A stretch of 64,000 bases of DNA. Origin: Rhyzopertha dominica (taxonomy: Eukaryota; Arthropoda; Insecta; Coleoptera; Bostrichidae). Positions 11,735-23,031 of the stretch are shown here, in pieces (the stretch's first letter is position 1; every line of letters starts with the position of its first letter). The position numbers were made by a program, and so were the translations under genes. Location of the stretch: assembly GCA_025024175.1 (NCBI GenBank), contig QCXZ01000137.1, positions 7,068,001 to 7,132,000 on the forward strand, written 5' to 3'. The notes under the pieces are model-generated. The model was not told where the DNA came from. It saw only the letters and a list, made by a program, of their open reading frames with translations, and ran no database searches.

Positions 11735-11941
11735 CTTGTAATGTTCTAAGGTGTCCAACGCACGTGCGTGTCCCTCCTCGTTGTATACACATAAAGCGGA
11801 CAATAATTCGAAGACTTGTTTCTTGACGGTCACATTGTTGGTGTCCAACGCAGCCGCGAGCTTCCTGATGTACTCAGGATTCTCGACGATAAAGTCCAAT
11901 CCAATCCGCGAGTCCATGATGTGCATTATACATTGATATCA
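11735..11941 (-). CDS. Internal exon of an INF2/Formin 3-like inverted formin (DID region)
   Basis: The exon encodes QCIMHIMDSRIG, DFIVENPEYIRKLAAALDT, NVTVKKQVFELLSALCVYN and EEGHARALDTLEHYK. From memory of the family this aligns without gaps to the armadillo-type inhibitory domain of INF2 (human equivalents NVMVKKQVFELLAALCIY and EGHVLTLDALDHYK). Formins nucleate and elongate actin filaments, and this N-terminal domain binds the C-terminal autoregulatory region. The donor is AAG|GTATGT (exon end 11735) and the acceptor is TTTGTTTCAG (11942 upwards). The exon is 207 bp, phase 0 at both ends. The anomaly is that the first codon after the acceptor is TGA (11939-11941), where vertebrate INF2 appears to have Cys. 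Either the start is the ATG at 11926, or this is a sequencing error or a nonsense allele. No adjacent exons are seen in the window. Confidence 0.82.
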
Positions 11942-12100
11942 CTGAAACAAAAGAAAATGTCTTTATTGAATAACTACATTGGCTTTTTCGGTTTATTTTT
12001 GACGTCACATGAAAATTATATATGAAAAACTTCTTTATAATTTATTACAATCGTGCAAAAATATTATAAGTGTCTAGAAAGTTAAGAGATCACACAAAAT

Positions 12101-13239
12101 CAGGGTTGGCAAAAAACATGTTTTTTTTTAAACTAAACAAAACAAACAGTTTTTTTAATTTAATCATGTTTAAATTGTTTTAAACATGTTTTTCCTTACT
12201 TAGTTAAAAACATGTTTAAAACGTTTTAAACACTGTTTTAAACATGCACTCTCATGCAAATTACTATGTGTATTAGTGAAAATAAATACGAGTAGATGAC
12301 GCGAAACGTAGCAGTTGTTGTCTAAAAATCCCTAGGTGACTACGATTGCTTGTTGTCATTTGTATTCGATGTGTACGACATTTACGCGACAATTTTAGTT
12401 ATTATGAGCCGGTTTTTCGTTTCTATTTTAAGCGAAAATCAATTCTGTTCTTAAAATCCAGACCAATCACATACTGGTTACTGGGTGGATTTTAGCTAAT
12501 ATCAACTTTAACAAAGAAAATAGGAACCGACCTTGTATGTTTAAAGTTTAAAGTTCAACAATTACAATGACCAGTAGGAGAAATAATGCAGGGTGGAATT
12601 ACGACAAAATTAAGGTGCAAAATAGTACAATGCGAGCTCGATGCAAGAAGTGCGAAAAAGATATGCTTGCACTAGTAAAAATATTTTATTTCTTGTTTAT
12701 TGTTTTTTATATTCCTAAGTTCTGATAACTATTTGTTCTATTATACTAAATATATAATTATCTAGTAAGTGTTGAATGAACGTCTTACTTATTGTTTTGT
12801 TGTATTGGACCAGAAATACAAATAATGTTATGATAAGGTTAAGATTTTTATTTGTTGTTTTAAAATGTTTGTAATTTATAGCTGCAGAAAAAATGTTAAG
12901 TTTATTATTAATTTCCATAACTGTTGTATCGATAAAAAACTGGACCTGGTTTTGAATTCAATTCATTTTTATGCAAATGTTAGGTGACATTATGTAGATA
13001 TGTAATTACTAATAATCCTGTTTATCTATTTGTGGAGGGTAAACGAGCCTAATAGTAATAATTAATGAATCACATACAATAGTAGTTAAAAAACACTGTT
13101 TAAAACATTAGTAAAAGAAACAATGTTTAAAACAAATGATTTAAACATTTGTTTAAAACAAGGTTTTAAACAGAAGCATTGTTTTAAACAAGATAAAACA
13201 TTCTATTTTAAACATTTTGTTTTAATCATGCCAACCCTG
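12101..13239 (+). mobile_element. hAT-type DNA transposon, internally deleted
   Basis: The element is 1139 bp, beginning CAGGGTTGGCA and ending TGCCAACCCTG, with a perfect 8-bp target duplication CACAAAAT on both sides (12093-12100 and 13240-13247). This is the diagnostic size for hAT elements. Both ends are packed with inverted and direct copies of TTTAAAC/GTTTAAA words (12110-12245 and 13085-13225), probable transposase-binding subterminal repeats. The interior keeps only the first coding piece of a BED-finger transposase. The perfect duplication suggests a fairly recent insertion. Confidence 0.93.
12567..12725 (+). pseudogene. BED zinc-finger start of hAT transposase
   Basis: A 52-codon open frame lies inside the hAT element. 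It begins MTSRRNNAGWNYDKI and continues RARCKKCEKDMLALV, the aromatic-x-tyrosine plus C-x2-C half of a BED finger as found at the N-terminus of hAT transposases. At LAL|V the DNA reads CTAGTAAAAAT, possibly a degenerate splice donor. The remaining hydrophobic residues to the stop at 12723 look like intron read-through. The His half of the finger and the whole catalytic and dimerisation region are absent. Confidence 0.6.
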
Positions 13240-13305
13240 CACAAAATTGGATTTCGAACGGTCATTTACCCTTATTACCGTTCCTAACACTTAATATACG
13301 AGAAT

Positions 13306-13560
13306 CATGTCATAAGTCCTGCACATATCAAGTTGGCGCTGAACTGGCGATGGTGAAAAAACAAGTGCTGTCAAATTATAAAAGTCTATTATTGGGATAT
13401 CACTTAGCTATATATAGAGTGCGGGCAATTCACTCAATTTATGTGTAAAAAATTATCAAATCGGGGTAGTTTGATGCAATGTAACGCGTCACTGTAGCGG
13501 ATTAATGTTCGCATATCAAAATTCAAACAATGCGCGAAAAAACCATTGCCGACGCGTTCT
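13306..13560 (+). repeat. Dispersed repeat, copy A
   Basis: This segment is repeated in inverted orientation at 31167-31428. Long matching words include TTGGCGCTGAACTGGCGATG-type and TAGTTTGATGCAATG-type tracts. No TIRs, poly-A or coding signal identify the class. It starts 59 bp after the end of the hAT element. Confidence 0.85.
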
Positions 13561-14449
13561 AACTGCTGAAAACGTTGTATTGGATATGTAAGGGGATTGT
13601 AATGAACGACTTTATTGAAATTTTTGAAAACATACGTTTCATTTGCGTTGTTATTATTTTATAGTATTATTTTGTGCAATTTTTTTCGAGAATATAGGGT
13701 AAATATATCGTATTTACAGATTATATGTCGAAGTATTTGTAACGCTAGCAAATTGAAACAAGTGCTACATCTCAACGTACATTTTTTTTAATTTCTTACA
13801 ATTTACTTAACGGATACAACGAGTTTTTAAAGAGAATTCCTTAATCAAACGATGAATTGGTTGCTGGAGTAAACCACATCTAGAAGTTGCTGCATTGTTT
13901 TGCAAGTGTAAGTACATAGCTCTATTTGAAGTTACAGCTACATCGATACTGATGTCATTGCAAATACGTTCTGTGTGAAACAGAAAGTACTTGAGAAGCC
14001 ACGACTGACAATTTGCATTAAATTGTCACGAATCCTTGAATGAAATGGAAATAACCTCGAATAAGCCATCGTGTTTCGTGCTTCGTGTCTAATATAGAAG
14101 GAATTGATAGGGAATAAAAACCTAAAATGATTTACAGATGTAGGTACTGTACCCATCATTATTGTCAGTATTTTACTATAATGACCAGTAATCGTTTTGT
14201 AGTTTAACTAGGTTGTCTAATATGCTGCATAACAATTGCTATAATTTTTGTAAATTTGGTTTCCCCTATTGAAATTTTGATAAAACAGCTTCAAACACAC
14301 ACTGGATAAAATGTGTTTCAACAATAAAAATTATTGTCTTTGACAATATCTAAGAAAGTTTTTGTGCTTGTTTCTTAAATTTTGGTTATATTATATCAAT
14401 TGTTGTTTCGAAAATTATTTTAAATCCTAGTAGGCAGAAATAGAATTAA
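13561..14449. other. No recognisable gene
   Basis: AT-rich. A minus-strand open frame at 13938-14159 has no resemblance to a known family. Confidence 0.45.
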
Positions 14450-14850
14450 ATAAAATGTCATGTGCCTATACCACTCTTATTGGATCTAAATCCATCATAA
14501 CTGACAAAAATAATCTATTTGTAAGGTAGGACTTGTCAAGTAAAAGCAAATGTTCAGAAAAGCCAAAGATATTATGAAGCTTATTGAGTAAGGTTTCATA
14601 ATCTACCTATTTGGTCAAATGCTTTAGAAAAATCTGTATAAATAGTATCTGTTTGACCCATGCCATCCAGAGCATCAGACACGTACTGGGTAAAGGTAGA
14701 AAGATTTGTAACACTAGACCGTTTGTGGGAAAAACCATGTTGCTCTTCCGATATAATCGATATGTTAACAGCAGAGTTGTTGACAGGGAATTTTGACAAG
14801 GCACCAAAAGAAAACGTACTTGAATTTTTAAAAACACTAAAAAATGTTCA
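14450..14850 (-). pseudogene. LINE reverse-transcriptase fragment
   Basis: Minus-strand RT blocks in order are EEQHGFSHKRSSVTNLSTF and YVSDALDGMGQTDTIYTDFS (the Q.GF and TDFSKAFD motifs, 14620-14750), followed after a frameshift by LLNKLHNIFGFSEHLL and SYLTNRLFLSV (14480-14590). This covers the region upstream of the YADD box, which is missing. One clear frameshift lies at KAFDQ. The N-terminal endonuclease and the C-terminus are absent. Confidence 0.85.
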
Positions 14851-16254
14851 CTAAATTTCTCAACTATGCTTTGCAGATCATCAAAACAGAACCCTACACA
14901 GCCTGGTCGGAAATCGTCGACAACAGCGTTTGGAATCTATAAACGTCCAACATTTTTTACTATTAAGCTTAATTTAATTTTCAGTTTGTTCAGTATAGAG
15001 CTTAAACCTTAAACGCAGCCTTTGATTAAGCCTTTAGCTGAAAACGAACATATCTAAACTTATATAGATCCATTATCTTCTTTCGTTTTTTTATAGGCCC
15101 CATGAAGCTTCTGCTTCAGTTGATCAAGTTGGAAAATTATGCTTTCTGGGCGTAGATACATAAGTAGGCACCCACATATCAAAATCTTCATAGAGATAAT
15201 CATAAAAGAGCCGGCAAGCAATAATTGTAGGTACATTTATCCAAGAAAGACCAATCAAATCAAATTAAGTTTGATGGATGATATAAAAATACCAGCTTTT
15301 GTAGCATTTTCTTTTTAAATAGAAAAGCGTTTTGAAACGAGTCACCATGACTGAGTTCTGCCTCTCGTGCCATCATTTAGATACGCCACTGACCCCGTTC
15401 TCCCGTACCCTTCTCACGATCCATCTCCGTTCGGGTAATCACCGAACGGCTCCATATTAGATATAGATTAATGGCGATAGCAATTACGCACTCATTTCTA
15501 GGGCAGGGACATTTCACGAATCGCACAAAACAGCAACTGTTGCAGTAAATAATTGCCCGGTGAAGGTGGCTATCCGCCATTGTGCTGCGGGATGCCTTAT
15601 ATGTGGAAGTGAAGGTTCTATTTACATAGAGCAAGTAAAAGTTGAGTCACACGAATTAACCGGCGGCGGGAATTCGAGGAAAATCCGAAAAAAACAGATG
15701 GTGTCGTTGTCCACCCTGAAAGAGGTGCGCCTCTTTGTGACCGGGGAAGGTTTGGCGATGAAGTCATTGCTAGAAATAATACCTACGCCCGTTGGGACGG
15801 TCCGTTTATTAGCAACAATCGAAACAGCTGCTCTGTTTAACACCGACAAAAAAAATGTGACTGTGAACAAGTCGATTGGTTTGAGGTATTCTAGAACACG
15901 GAAATGAGCGCAGTTCATTTTAGAAAAATTGTTTAGGGCGTTTTTTGTCTATTGCCTGTTATTAGTTGTATAATTTCCATAGATAAGAGAGGTAGTTGTA
16001 GTTGGTTGTATAATTTCTAGACAAAACAATTTCTTTCAAAATAGCAATAAATTTGAAACACTATACAAAGTGAAATATTAATATAGCACTTACTTATTAA
16101 AATGTGGAGACCGTTGAATAGGTGAAAATGAAGGTTGTTGAAGAAGTCGAAATGGCGGAAGATGTTTTTGAGAATAATTTGAATATGATGTACCCAAGAG
16201 TCAAATCTCATTAAACGGAATCATAATCATTTACCACCTCAAGCTAAACAAATA
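14851..16254. other. No assignable gene; balanced-composition patch at 15350-15910
   Basis: Most of this stretch is AT-rich. From about 15350 to 15910 the composition is more even, with long open frames on both strands (plus 15560-15907, minus 15622-15918). Neither translation resembles a family I know, and overlapping frames on both strands argue against coding. It is possibly conserved non-coding DNA or an untranslated exon. Confidence 0.4.
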
Positions 16255-17637
16255 CACTCAACGGCAAAAGAAAACGATCCATGCGCTTTTTGTGTCAAAA
16301 AATGTGTTGTATTAGGTAATCATTTGTTTGTAAGAAATAAATCTTCTGATGAAGATTACCTGCGTTTTTCATAAATTAAACACCATCATGAAGACCTATA
16401 CTGAATTTAAATAAACAACAGAGAATCGAACAGAACAAATTCAGAAAACTAATATTGTGTATTGCCTCCTCGAGCTCGGATTACGGCTTCTATGCGTCTT
16501 GGCATCCCCTCAAAGAGTTTTCCCATCCCCCCCTGAGTGCTACCAAATTTGCAGGGGCGGGAATTTGAGCTCTGATCTTTCTCCCAAGCTTATCCCAGAT
16601 GTGCTCTATCGGATTTAAGTCCGGGCCATATAATGCGTGGGATGCCCACCTCATCCAGGTAATCATTTACTATGCGCGCAACGTGAGGACGGGCGTTACC
16701 TTGCATGTGGGGCAAAAGGAACAACATGGGGCTCCAAGATATCACGAATGTACCTATCCAAATTCAGTCTGTTTCCACGAACCACCACTAATTCCGTTCG
16801 AGATTCAACACTAATACCTCCCCACACCATTATCGAGCCACCCCCATAGCTAAGCCTTGGAACGATATTGCATTGTGCAAATCTTTCTCCAGTTCGTCTC
16901 CATACTCGCTGGCGACCTGGTGATCGGAGACAAAATCTGGATTCATCGCTGAAAAAAACTTTGCTCCATTCCTCAATGCCCCAGTTGCGATGTTCTCTGG
17001 CGAAGCGAAGTCGTTCAACTGGGTGACCCCTGGTTAATCCTGAACCGTTTGCTGCTCTTCTTGCATTTAATCCGTACTCCTTCAACCTTCTCCTTACAGT
17101 TTTTTCACTTACAGCTATTCCTCTCACCTCCAGTTCATTCCTCACACCAATTGCAGTACTGTCCCTGTTACGCAACACTCTTAACGTCATAAAGTGATCA
17201 TCTGGGTGATTTGTACATCTTCTTCTGCCCGACCCAACTTTTCTTGTGTATACTCCTCTTTCTCTGAATCGATTTAATGCTCGTTGAACACTACATCTCG
17301 AAACCCCCATAACGCATAATACTGGGACCTCCCTCTTGAATTAAAGCAATTGCTCCCGCTCAGTCTGTTACACTCAAAACCATTTTAGCCATGGATCTGT
17401 CAGATCGATGATTTTAGCAATGTTTCTCAGCTGTTTGTCAATATGATAGTAGGTAATTGACAAATGCCTAACGAATGCATGCTTTCTATCTAAAGGTCGA
17501 TGTAGAGGTGCTTTGATGTAAACGTTTAGAAACGCGGTTAAAAAATAAAAGAAAGAGTAAATAGCGACACGATGCGTTTCCAACAGAAACAAATATATAA
17601 AAAAATACGTCTGAATCGTTTTTTGTGCCGCTGAGTG
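16255..17637 (-). mobile_element. Tc1-like transposon, full length
   Basis: The element is 1383 bp with TIRs. The left end is CACTCAACGGCAAAAGAAAA and the right end, inverted, is CACTCAGCGGCACAAAAAAC, continuing as ACGATCC/ACGATTC. TA flanks both ends (16253-16254 and 17638-17639). The transposase is encoded on the minus strand. Confidence 0.92.
16449..17392 (-). pseudogene. Tc1-type DDE transposase, inactivated
   Basis: The start is probably at 17392 (MAKMVLSVTD). The helix-turn-helix part follows (MGVSRCSVQRALNRF, GSGRRRCTNHPDD, SEKTVRRRLKEYGL), then the catalytic core: first Asp in VFFSDESRF, VWRRTGERF, GGGSIMVWGGIS, second motif MQGNARPHV, third motif DLNPIEHIWDKLG, and a C-terminal ARGGNTQY followed by a stop at 16449-16451. 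In the second motif the catalytic Asp of the usual DNARPH is Gly, a single-base change from a GAT-type codon to GGT. Other damage: a stop after VTD, a frameshift near 17310, a frameshift at about 16700, and about 8 bp lost before DLNPIE. The family is DD34E. Confidence 0.92.
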
Positions 17638-19736
17638 TAGTTTTGAATGCTCAGAAATTCATAAAAAACGCAGAGCCTAAATATTTTTTTTTCGGACAGC
17701 TGGATAGATGGAGACAGCGTATTTCCGTGGTCTTCGAGATCTCCTAATCCGCTGTCTCTAACTGTTTCTACATAAGCCGAGCGATAACGCACTTTTGCAG
17801 CGAATGGAAGTGACGACTGGAAGGATTTGTTGTAGGCATAATAATATGCTCTACTATTCGTGCGAAGCTGAAATGGATCGCTAGTTACTGTATATTTATA
17901 TCCTCTCCGCGCCGCTCCTGTAGCAGATAAAACAAAATATTTGACTGGTATATATAGAAACCTCGACTTTTTGTGTTGTGTTCATCCTCAGAGTTTAATG
18001 CTTGAAAGATGTGACATGGACAATTTGCATATGAGAAGAAGCCACTTTAAATACATTAGGCTTTCGTGTACCACGACTAGGCAATCGGGGTTGTGAATGC
18101 TTCTATGTCTACTGCTCGTTCTAAGTTGCTTATGTTTTCACCTGCTTACTTTGTATGCATAACTCCATTTGTGATCTACTGGAAATATTTTCATTTAACC
18201 ATCGCCAAATTGTGAACTCTATTATGAATGCTGCTGCGAAATGGTGTATCTGAATAAATACGTTGTTAATACAGAAGGTTTTAAGGAACTAGTAGTTTCT
18301 TGTTATAATTTAAAACTGTTTATTGTCATAACATAGCTAAAACAGCCTTCATGACGTCGGATTGCTAGACCTTTTTAACGAACACACCGTTAATTTTACT
18401 CAAATATGTCGTTGCTAAATATTTCAGCCAGACATTTCCTACAAGGAAACATATACAGTGTTGCTCATCTCAGTAGCAATCATCAATTGCCACATTCAAA
18501 CTTTCACCGAAACAAGAACAATCGGAAACGCAAACAACACATTTTTGCGAGCGCATTTGCAAATGAAACACGTACAAACAAACGTAAACACCCGCGAGCG
18601 GTAAAGCATTCTAAGCGCCCGTTTCGCAAACAGAAATTCGATACACGACAGTGTTTAAGCATTCTTTCCTAGCTTCTGTTTTAAGAGTTCCTCGAATATT
18701 GAGGGAAAAATGAACCCATAAAGTTCCGACCAATCTTGTAGCTTCGCAGGTCAATAAAAACGAACACGGTCGGTCTGCGATTTCTTGAAAACCATAAATG
18801 ATCTAATTGGGTGTATTATCGGATGAACTGCATTTTTAATTGCTGTGATGTAATATAATAATAAAGCGTTCGTTGGAAAATGTGATGAGAAAGAATAAAA
18901 CTGTAAAGAAAAAACTCGTTCTGCATCATGACGAAAACAATAATTAACAAATTCGTTTGATAACACGACATTATTGCAGAGCGTACAAGTTGATATGGTT
19001 TCTCATGAAATAAACAGTAGCATAATAATTTATCTAATCAAGAAACAAGTTAATTAAAATAATTAGCGTTGTAACCGCCCTCGGAATCGCGTTACAATAT
19101 CCTAATTTAACAACTCTTGACTGTTTCCAGATAACTAGCACGAACCTTTGCCATTTTAGTTTTCCGATTGCCATCTTTATTATCTAATCATTTGCATATA
19201 TCGTGAGACCGTCCCTCTTTCTCCGAATGGGAGTTCCCTCCAACGGAACGGTTAATTCAACGTGGAAAACGAATGTTGGTCCAGTTCCAGATGCGTATGT
19301 GGTACTATCTGATTTCTGTCGAAAGTGCATATCCTGAATTCGACACCTACGGCTAGTAGATTATACTAATCCTCTTTAATAAGCTTTTCACCTTTTACTT
19401 TAATTCTGGAAGGGATTAATTCTCAAGAGCATTTAGATTCTTTACATATTACACCGAACGCGGAGAATAGGAGTTTCAAATGTCATTACTTGTACTTCAT
19501 ATTCTTCTACTGGATGATGATGTACAGTCGGGGACTTTGAAAATGAAACGACCTGGGAGAGGCTATTCTCTGGGTTTGGAGCAAAGCTCGTGAAACTAGC
19601 TAATGTTTTACACCACAGGGTGGCGTTGTCGAAACGGAGCGATATTTGTCCGCCTGATGGACATACTACCGGGTAAACAAATACATTTCAGATGAACAGT
19701 TCGCCGAGGGCGCAAACGCATGCATATCGTAATAAG
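17638..19736. other. No recognisable gene
   Basis: The stretch is mainly AT-rich. Around 18440-18680 the base composition is more balanced, with an 88-codon basic open frame (18406-18672). That frame has no family resemblance, and the DNA contains several GTAAACA/ACAAACA words that would suit forkhead sites. Regulatory function is only a guess. Confidence 0.4.
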
Positions 19737-19815
19737 GACGGATCCGATAAACGGTTTATGAATGGTTTGTAGTATGCCATAAACTTTATAATATTCGCTA
19801 GAGCAATAGTTTTGA
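19737..19815 (+). repeat. Short dispersed repeat, copy A
   Basis: This is about 80 bp containing AGTATGCCATAAACTTTATA and AATATTCG. It matches 21056-21138 in the same orientation with scattered substitutions. The class is unknown. Confidence 0.7.
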
Positions 19816-21055
19816 CATAGAGAAATTGCTAAAACTTTTTATAAATCTGACCTTTAATGATAATTTATTAAAATACGCCTATTTCACGCGAAATATCACC
19901 GAATGAAGTATTAGTTATGTTGCAATTTATTTTGTGCTAATTCTTGCCTGCAATTAAAAGTAATAATTATGTTCATATGATAAATTTTCATAATATTTAT
20001 TACCTGCCCCTTTCTTCGAATAAATACTTTGTGTCTGTTTCATGTGGATATTATACAGATATATAAAAAAGGTGTGCGTGTTTGTTATAAATCAGTAAGG
20101 TTATACTAGGTCTCTGTGTAATATATATTACATATGCAAGCATGATGAGCTTATATAAAAATAAAGCTAATACTCTTATAATTTATCTAGTGGTGAAAAA
20201 AACTAGTGACTAGCGCTGTTATGATAAACTTTACAGGAATTGTTACATTCACAAGTATTTATTATTTACAGTATATTCACATTTTTAACTCACCCTCCAA
20301 TCAATAAAATCTTTGTGGTTCGGTACAGTTTTTGTCTTTTAATAAAAGGTAGCTATAATTAACTAACATAACTAGGCATTGTCGGTACTACTCATCAGAC
20401 TTATTTCTTTACATGCGTCTTCATAGGTATTTGAATTTAGTTCAATATGTCTCAAGTATATTATTATGTTATTACGAACATTTGCTAAATATCTATAGCA
20501 ATGTTATACGCTGAAGCATCCGGGCCCTCGCAAATAATAGAGCATTTCACAGAAATGTTTAAGTAAACAACCCTTTTACCTAACTTGTTCACCAAAAGAT
20601 CTAGAATTCCTGGAAAGAACTTTATACCTACCGGCGGTACCCACTCGTTTATGTAGATAGTTGCATCACGTTCCCAAATTTAACAACTGTTTTGCGTGAT
20701 ACTTGTGGAATTGTGAATAATTTGAAATTAATTTGTGTGTTATGACGCGGCCTACTCATATGATACTTTTGTAATGTAGAGCGTGAATTGTAGATTTTGA
20801 CTTCTTTTCTTGTTAAGTGCTGATGTGCATTGGTTTTTTTTTCTGCGCAATATGTATAACACATTATTTTATTCTATTGATATTTTGGTATCGTTAGGAT
20901 AAATAGAGCATATCAGTTACTTATTGCATACTATAATCTCCAGTAAAATGAAAAAGAAATAGCTACAGAGCAGATTTTTGGTTTCTTGCGATAGCGGTGC
21001 TACAAAAATATATTTAAATTAGCCGGTGCAGTGCACCAATACACTACTGCAGTAG
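19816..21055. other. No recognisable gene
   Basis: AT-rich. The minus-strand open frame at 20649-20864 is basic but not assignable. Confidence 0.45.
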
Positions 21056-21138
21056 ACGGACTAAATATTCCGCAGTTTATGAATAGTTTGTAATATGCCA
21101 TAAGCTTTCTAATATTCGTCAATGCATGAGTTTTGGTT
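21056..21138 (+). repeat. Short dispersed repeat, copy B
   Basis: Partner of 19737-19815. Matching core words are AATATGCCATAAGCTTTCTA and AATATTCGTC. Confidence 0.7.
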
Positions 21139-21699
21139 TTAAAACAGCGTACGTCTCTTCACAAGAAGCGTTGAGCACGTCGATCTCCTTTTCTTACTTT
21201 TACTTGATGGGATGTCGTCACAGAAACCCTATCTGACTTTTCTGTACCTTAATAACACCCCTGTCAGCAAGGTTAAAAGGTGTGGTCCTTGCACTAAATT
21301 AAATAGTCATTGAGGCCTCGAAGCATCGAGCTTCAAACGAAACTTCTTTGGATTGTTAAGATGTTTAACTCTACAATGTGCAAGTAACATGTCCTTGAAC
21401 TTCCTTGCCTAATTTCTTATAAAGGTAGTATCTTAGCATATCCTTTCTGAATCACTTATTTCTTTTTAAAATAATAATAATAATAATAATAATAGTAATA
21501 AAAAGCCGTTATTTATAATGATGAAATATCCAACTAGTTTACTATTGAAAACAAGTTTTACAAAACATAATTAATGAATAAAAAAATATGGATCTACATT
21601 CTTAACGTTCTTCTGGACAAACTCAAATTATTGTAATAATATATTGTATCGACTCTATTAAGTGTCTGCGGCATCCCTGTTCTTCCATAATCATCCTCA
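21139..21699. other. No recognisable gene; AAT microsatellite inside
   Basis: Ordinary AT-rich sequence apart from the trinucleotide run listed separately. Confidence 0.45.
21470..21500. repeat. (AAT)n microsatellite
   Basis: About ten AAT units with one interruption. Confidence 0.95.
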
Positions 21700-22260
21700 T
21701 AAATTAAACATTTTATACTATTTAAATAATAACAACGATATTGTTTTCAATCTAGGTACTGTATTATAAATGTTAGAGGCAGAGTAACTAAACGAACCAT
21801 GAAAATGAGACATTCTGTGCACAGGAATATTTACAAAACGTAAACCTAAATTATGGTGTATATAAACAATAACTGACTTTAGATACATAGGAGTATGAGT
21901 TATGCACAAGGAAAGCTAGATTTTGTACTTTCTGTAATCTGTACATCGCAGTATTTAAGTCTACTCAAAATTAAAGCTTTCGACAACCAACTTTTACATT
22001 CCTTAGATATACCTATAACATTTTTAAAACTATAAATTTATTTTTATTAGTATATGAGGCTTAAATCGGTTTGTTAACATGCTCATAAGAAATATCGCAA
22101 GTAACACCTAAATTCTTAACGGATGTTTTGTGTGATAAAAGTGCGAAACAAAATTTAACCACTTCACTTAGATCGGACACATAAAGGGCGAAGATTAGTG
22201 GGCCTAATATGGATCCCTGCGGTTCACCGTTGTTCTCCAATAATCTTATATTTCATGCAC
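21700..22260 (-). pseudogene. LINE reverse-transcriptase relic with active-site deletion
   Basis: On the minus strand, GEPQGSILGPLIFALYVSDL (about 22160-22235) is the RT motif that normally precedes YADD by about 15-25 residues. Soon after it comes KTSVKNLGVTCD (about 22095-22130), which normally lies some 70 residues beyond YADD. The active-site segment is therefore deleted. The C-terminal block follows at 21718-21909 (GLRFVNIPVHRMSHFHGSF, ASNIYNTVPRLKTIS), typical of Jockey-type elements. Confidence 0.8.
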
Positions 22261-23031
22261 ATCAAACGACAATATGCATTTGTTTTGCTTTCAGGCAATA
22301 CTATGTCGTCGTTGTTCCACATTTGTCTTTTCTTTTGGAAGCCGTCGCTCTTCTTTTATTATGTACAGGTAACACCTCAAACGTTAATTAGCAACAACAA
22401 TTCTTCCCTTCACTAATTCAATTCACACATTCTATGGACTGTGTAATCAAGTATTTAGTCGAATATGAATATAAGTTTGTTCCTCAATAAACTTTTGTTC
22501 ATGGTTTATTGTTCATTATTATGGAAAAATCTTCCCGAAGCAGGAAGCATAAACATCTCTTCAGCTTCCATCAAAAGCAGCAATTATCAATTCCTTACGC
22601 TAGTCAAAGACCCAAGTGAACATCTTATTTGCTAAACACATGAAATTAAATGGCATTTCCGCACGCTACAGCGCCTGTTATCGTTCTTCGGCCTCATCAG
22701 TCTGGCGGCATCCAGGATTACATAACGTCTAGTTCTCACGCAAGGTGTGTGCGCTGAACAAATCCAGCCGATTAGAGGGGCGGAAATATCGTTTTACTTT
22801 TTTTAATTGGCCCCCATGGCGCGCTCGTTGTGTCTGGTGGATGCCATGAAGGCCCGGATTGTTGCATTTCGTTAGACTTATGTCAAAACACATAATGGTC
22901 AATTGTCAGGGCCACCAAGCCGCCTAGCAGCATGAATGGGTATGGGGGGAAGGATGTAACTGGAGAACCCTTTCGGTGGTCATGTTTTTGTCTGCAGTGT
23001 AAGTTGCTCTTGGTAGCTTATTAATATCTTG
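22261..23031. other. No gene; GC-richer patch at 22660-22960
   Basis: The patch at 22660-22960 is clearly less AT-rich than its surroundings, contains GGATTA and homeodomain-type cores, and has no long open frame. It could be a conserved enhancer, but this cannot be told from one genome. Confidence 0.35.

Noticed and set aside
15560..15918. Overlapping 98- and 115-codon frames on opposite strands
   Set aside because: Neither has recognisable domains, and openness on both strands reflects base composition rather than coding.
16599..16849. Plus-strand open frames across the Tc1 element
   Set aside because: They are antisense shadows of the transposase.
18406..18672. 88-codon basic open frame
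   Set aside because: Lys/Arg/Asn-rich from an A-rich strand. There is no homology, and the region looks like non-coding DNA with repeated AAACA words.
22680..22730. Hammerhead ribozyme on the minus strand (CTGATGAGGCCGAAGAACG)
   Set aside because: It has the CUGAUGA box, but no closed stem II before a GAAA and no matching stem III, so this is a chance match.
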